15,239 bases of DNA from Campylobacterota bacterium (GTDB lineage Bacteria > Campylobacterota > Campylobacteria > Campylobacterales > SZUA-545), in assembly GCA_003561815.1 (NCBI GenBank), contig PWVP01000147.1:1-15239 (forward strand). Reading direction: 5' to 3'. This document shows positions 13,645-15,239 of the stretch, one piece after another. The first letter of the stretch is position 1; each line of letters opens with the position of its first letter. The notes below the pieces were generated by a model. The model was not told the origin of the DNA. It did no database searches and saw only the letters and a list, made by a program, of their open reading frames with translations. Position numbers and translations under genes: made by a program.

Positions 13645-13674
13645 TTGTCTATTTATATTGATAACGATTCTAAT
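13645..13674 (+). promoter_or_regulatory. Candidate promoter of the FecA-like receptor gene
   Basis: TTGTCT (13645-13650), 18 bases, then TCTAAT (13669-13674), a five-of-six -10 match. Transcription would start near 13681, leaving a leader of about 139 bases before ATG 13820. Confidence 0.4.
13659..13673. promoter_or_regulatory. Candidate Fur box
   Basis: TGATAACGATTCTAA matches the 7-1-7 Fur consensus (TGATAAT-N-ATTATCA) at 11 of 14 defined positions and covers the spacer and -10 box of the promoter above. That is where Fur with iron would block polymerase. It suits the downstream iron-type receptor gene. Confidence 0.5.
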
Positions 13675-13680
13675 TAGTAA

Positions 13681-13819
13681 TTAAGCGGAAAGCCGTTAGG
13701 GTTCGCACTTCTGTTTCGATAACACGAATCAATTTCGTTTGATCGCAACAGTGGGGTTTGGTTGCTTCGCCTGAGGGCGGGGCAGCCCTTTAAATACAAC
13801 AACACCTTAAGGAGTTTTC
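13681..13819 (+). other. Long leader of the receptor gene with small hairpins
   Basis: The stretch holds no gene. It contains two short stem-loops: ACGAA-TCAAT-TTCGT (13724-13738) and CGCC-TGAG-GGCG (13768-13779). Next come an AT-rich segment and the ribosome site TTAAGGAG just before ATG 13820. I see no match to a known riboswitch. Confidence 0.35.
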
Positions 13820-15239
13820 ATGAAAAAAAGTCTTCTCTCGGTAGCCGCCGCCGGGGCGCTACTGGCCCTCAGCGCCGATCAAACCCGCCTGCCCGATATG
13901 GCGATCGTCGGCAGCGACGATGAGTCGCTCCATATTCCCGGTGCCTTTGCGGTGATCGATGCAGAACAGATTGAACGGGTTCAACCCATGAGCACGCAGG
14001 ATATGCTCAAACGGGTCAGCGGCGTGCATGTGGTGGAGACCGACGGCTATGGCTTGGCCCCACGCATCGGCTTGCGCGGGCTCAATCCTGATATGAGCAA
14101 AAAGGTGCTGCTGCTCGAAGATGGTGCGCCGATCCAGATGGGACCCTTTATCGACCCGGCCGCCTACTATAGCCCGCCGGTGGAACGCATGGAAGGCATG
14201 GAGGTACTCAAAGGCAGCGGCTCTTTGCGTTATGGCCCCTCTACCGTGGGCGGCGCCATCAACTACATCACCCGCAAACCACCCCAAAAACAGACCACCG
14301 ATGTGCGACTCTCGGCCCACAACGCCGGAAAAGGCAGCCTGCTTAGCACCCAGATCGACACCGGTGGCACCCACGGCAATGCGGGTTATCTGATCAGCTA
14401 CATCAAAAAAACCGGCGACGGTTTTAAGGAGAATAACGCGATCGATATCAACGATCTGATGGTCAAAACCACCCTCGCGATCGCGGATAATCAAGTGCTC
14501 TCGACCAAATTCACCCACTACAGCCAGGACTCCCAAACCACCTATCTGGGCCTGACCCAAAAAGAGTACGAGGCCGATCATCTCCAAAACAAGGCCAACA
14601 ACGACTGGTTTTATGGCAAACGCTACAGCTTTGACATCACCCACGAGATCGACCTCTCGCCAGAGGCCACACTGACCACCCTCGCCTACTGGAACAACAC
14701 CACCCGCGACTGGTGGCGCGAAGACTTTGCCTTTTGTGATAACGCTGCTGGCTGCACCGATGGCTACGGCAAAAGTGTCGCCGAGGGGGAAAACTATATG
14801 CGCGATCGCCTAGGAGCGCGTAACCGCAACTTCGATGTGATGGGAATCGACTCCCGGCTCAAACTCAGCCACGGGGCCTTTGGTATGGACAACCAAGCCC
14901 AGATCGGCCTACGCCTGCACACCGAAGAGATGGACAACAAACGGATCGACAACACCAATAGCGGCTCCGCCCGAAGCGGTGTGCTGCGCGAACACGACAC
15001 CCGTGGTGCCGATGCGATCGCCCTCTTTGCCCAAAACCGCTTTATGCCCTCCGAGCGCTTGAGCGTCACCCCCGGTGTGCGCGTCGAGCAGTACACCCAA
15101 ACCCGCGATATCCATATGTGGGGTGTGGGCAACGAGGTCAACAGTAGTAGTCGCGTACGCAACACCGAGGTGATCCCCGGTATCGGTGCCACCTACCACC
15201 TGAGCGAAAGCGCCACCCTCTTTGGCGGTATCCACCGTG
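13820..15239 (+). CDS. FecA-like TonB-dependent iron receptor, 5' part
   Basis: The gene runs off the right edge; 473 codons are open in the window and there is no stop. Residues 1-19 are a signal peptide (MKKSLLSVAAAGALLALSA). A TonB box-like DMAIVGS follows near the mature N-terminus. The plug domain has the classic motifs TQDMLKRVSGVHV, IGLRGLNPD, VLLLEDGAPIQMGP, MEVLKGSGSLRYGPSTVGG and INYITRKPP, and barrel strands follow. The plug is closest in style to FecA and related ferric-siderophore or ferric-citrate receptors, and a candidate Fur box lies upstream. No FecA-type N-terminal signalling (STN) domain is present, since the TonB box follows the signal peptide within about 12 residues, so it should not control a sigma factor itself. 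The ligand is not decidable here. Confidence 0.87.
   Translation, partial: MKKSLLSVAAAGALLALSADQTRLPDMAIVGSDDESLHIPGAFAVIDAEQIERVQPMSTQDMLKRVSGVHVVETDGYGLAPRIGLRGLNPDMSKKVLLLEDGAPIQMGPFIDPAAYYSPPVERMEGMEVLKGSGSLRYGPSTVGGAINYITRKPPQKQTTDVRLSAHNAGKGSLLSTQIDTGGTHGNAGYLISYIKKTGDGFKENNAIDINDLMVKTTLAIADNQVLSTKFTHYSQDSQTTYLGLTQKEYEADHLQNKANNDWFYGKRYSFDITHEIDLSPEATLTTLAYWNNTTRDWWREDFAFCDNAAGCTDGYGKSVAEGENYMRDRLGARNRNFDVMGIDSRLKLSHGAFGMDNQAQIGLRLHTEEMDNKRIDNTNSGSARSGVLREHDTRGADAIALFAQNRFMPSERLSVTPGVRVEQYTQTRDIHMWGVGNEVNSSSRVRNTEVIPGIGATYHLSESATLFGGIHR

Noticed and set aside
13751..13790. Possible riboswitch (G-rich stretch with stems) before the FecA-like gene
   Set aside because: No conserved core of a cobalamin, FMN or other known class could be recognised; kept only as a structured leader.
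13859..14644. 261-codon minus-strand frame opposite the FecA-like receptor
   Set aside because: The plus strand carries unmistakable TonB receptor plug motifs; the minus reading has no start signals or family features.

Overview
The window is compact, GC-rich bacterial chromosome with almost no spacer DNA. The best guess at the source is a Campylobacterota (epsilonproteobacterial) chromosome, unusually GC-rich for that group. Pointers are the Helicobacter-type malate:quinone oxidoreductase, an LPP20-family lipoprotein, FtsW directly followed by MurG, and a Tat-exported iron-sulfur/cytochrome b pair. This is inference from protein features, not a database match. The cell is Gram-negative: there are two TonB-dependent receptors, a further outer-membrane beta-barrel and two lipoproteins.

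Layout from left to right. (1) 1-2785, plus: the 3' part of mqo, then five bases later a TonB-dependent receptor. (2) 2835-6756, plus: a tight five-gene run of two very small single-helix membrane proteins, an ankyrin-repeat lipoprotein ending in an AMIN-like domain, ftsW and murG. This looks like a peptidoglycan/division operon with three uncharacterised members. (3) 8429-6753, minus: a beta-barrel protein, an LPP20-like lipoprotein and a small zinc-ribbon membrane protein, all overlapping. (4) 8575-10345, plus: a Tat-exported ferredoxin-type subunit and a cytochrome b, resembling the beta and gamma subunits of a membrane formate dehydrogenase, with no catalytic subunit in view. (5) 11651-10305 and 12471-11644, minus: an MtfA-type zinc peptidase whose stop overlaps the start of a UMF1-type MFS transporter. 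(6) 12538-13140, plus: a small class I methyltransferase. (7) 13585-13124, minus: an SRPBCC-fold protein. (8) 13820 to the right edge, plus: a FecA-like TonB-dependent receptor behind a candidate Fur-controlled promoter.

Three features stand out. The first is the ANK-AMIN lipoprotein and two mini membrane proteins welded to ftsW-murG. The second is that all three convergent gene pairs overlap at their stop codons and carry a short hairpin exactly there. The third is that the octamer GCGATCGC, known as HIP1 in cyanobacteria, occurs nine times by eye, far above chance. No tRNA, rRNA, CRISPR array, insertion sequence or integrase was seen. No stretch longer than about 235 bases lacks a gene.
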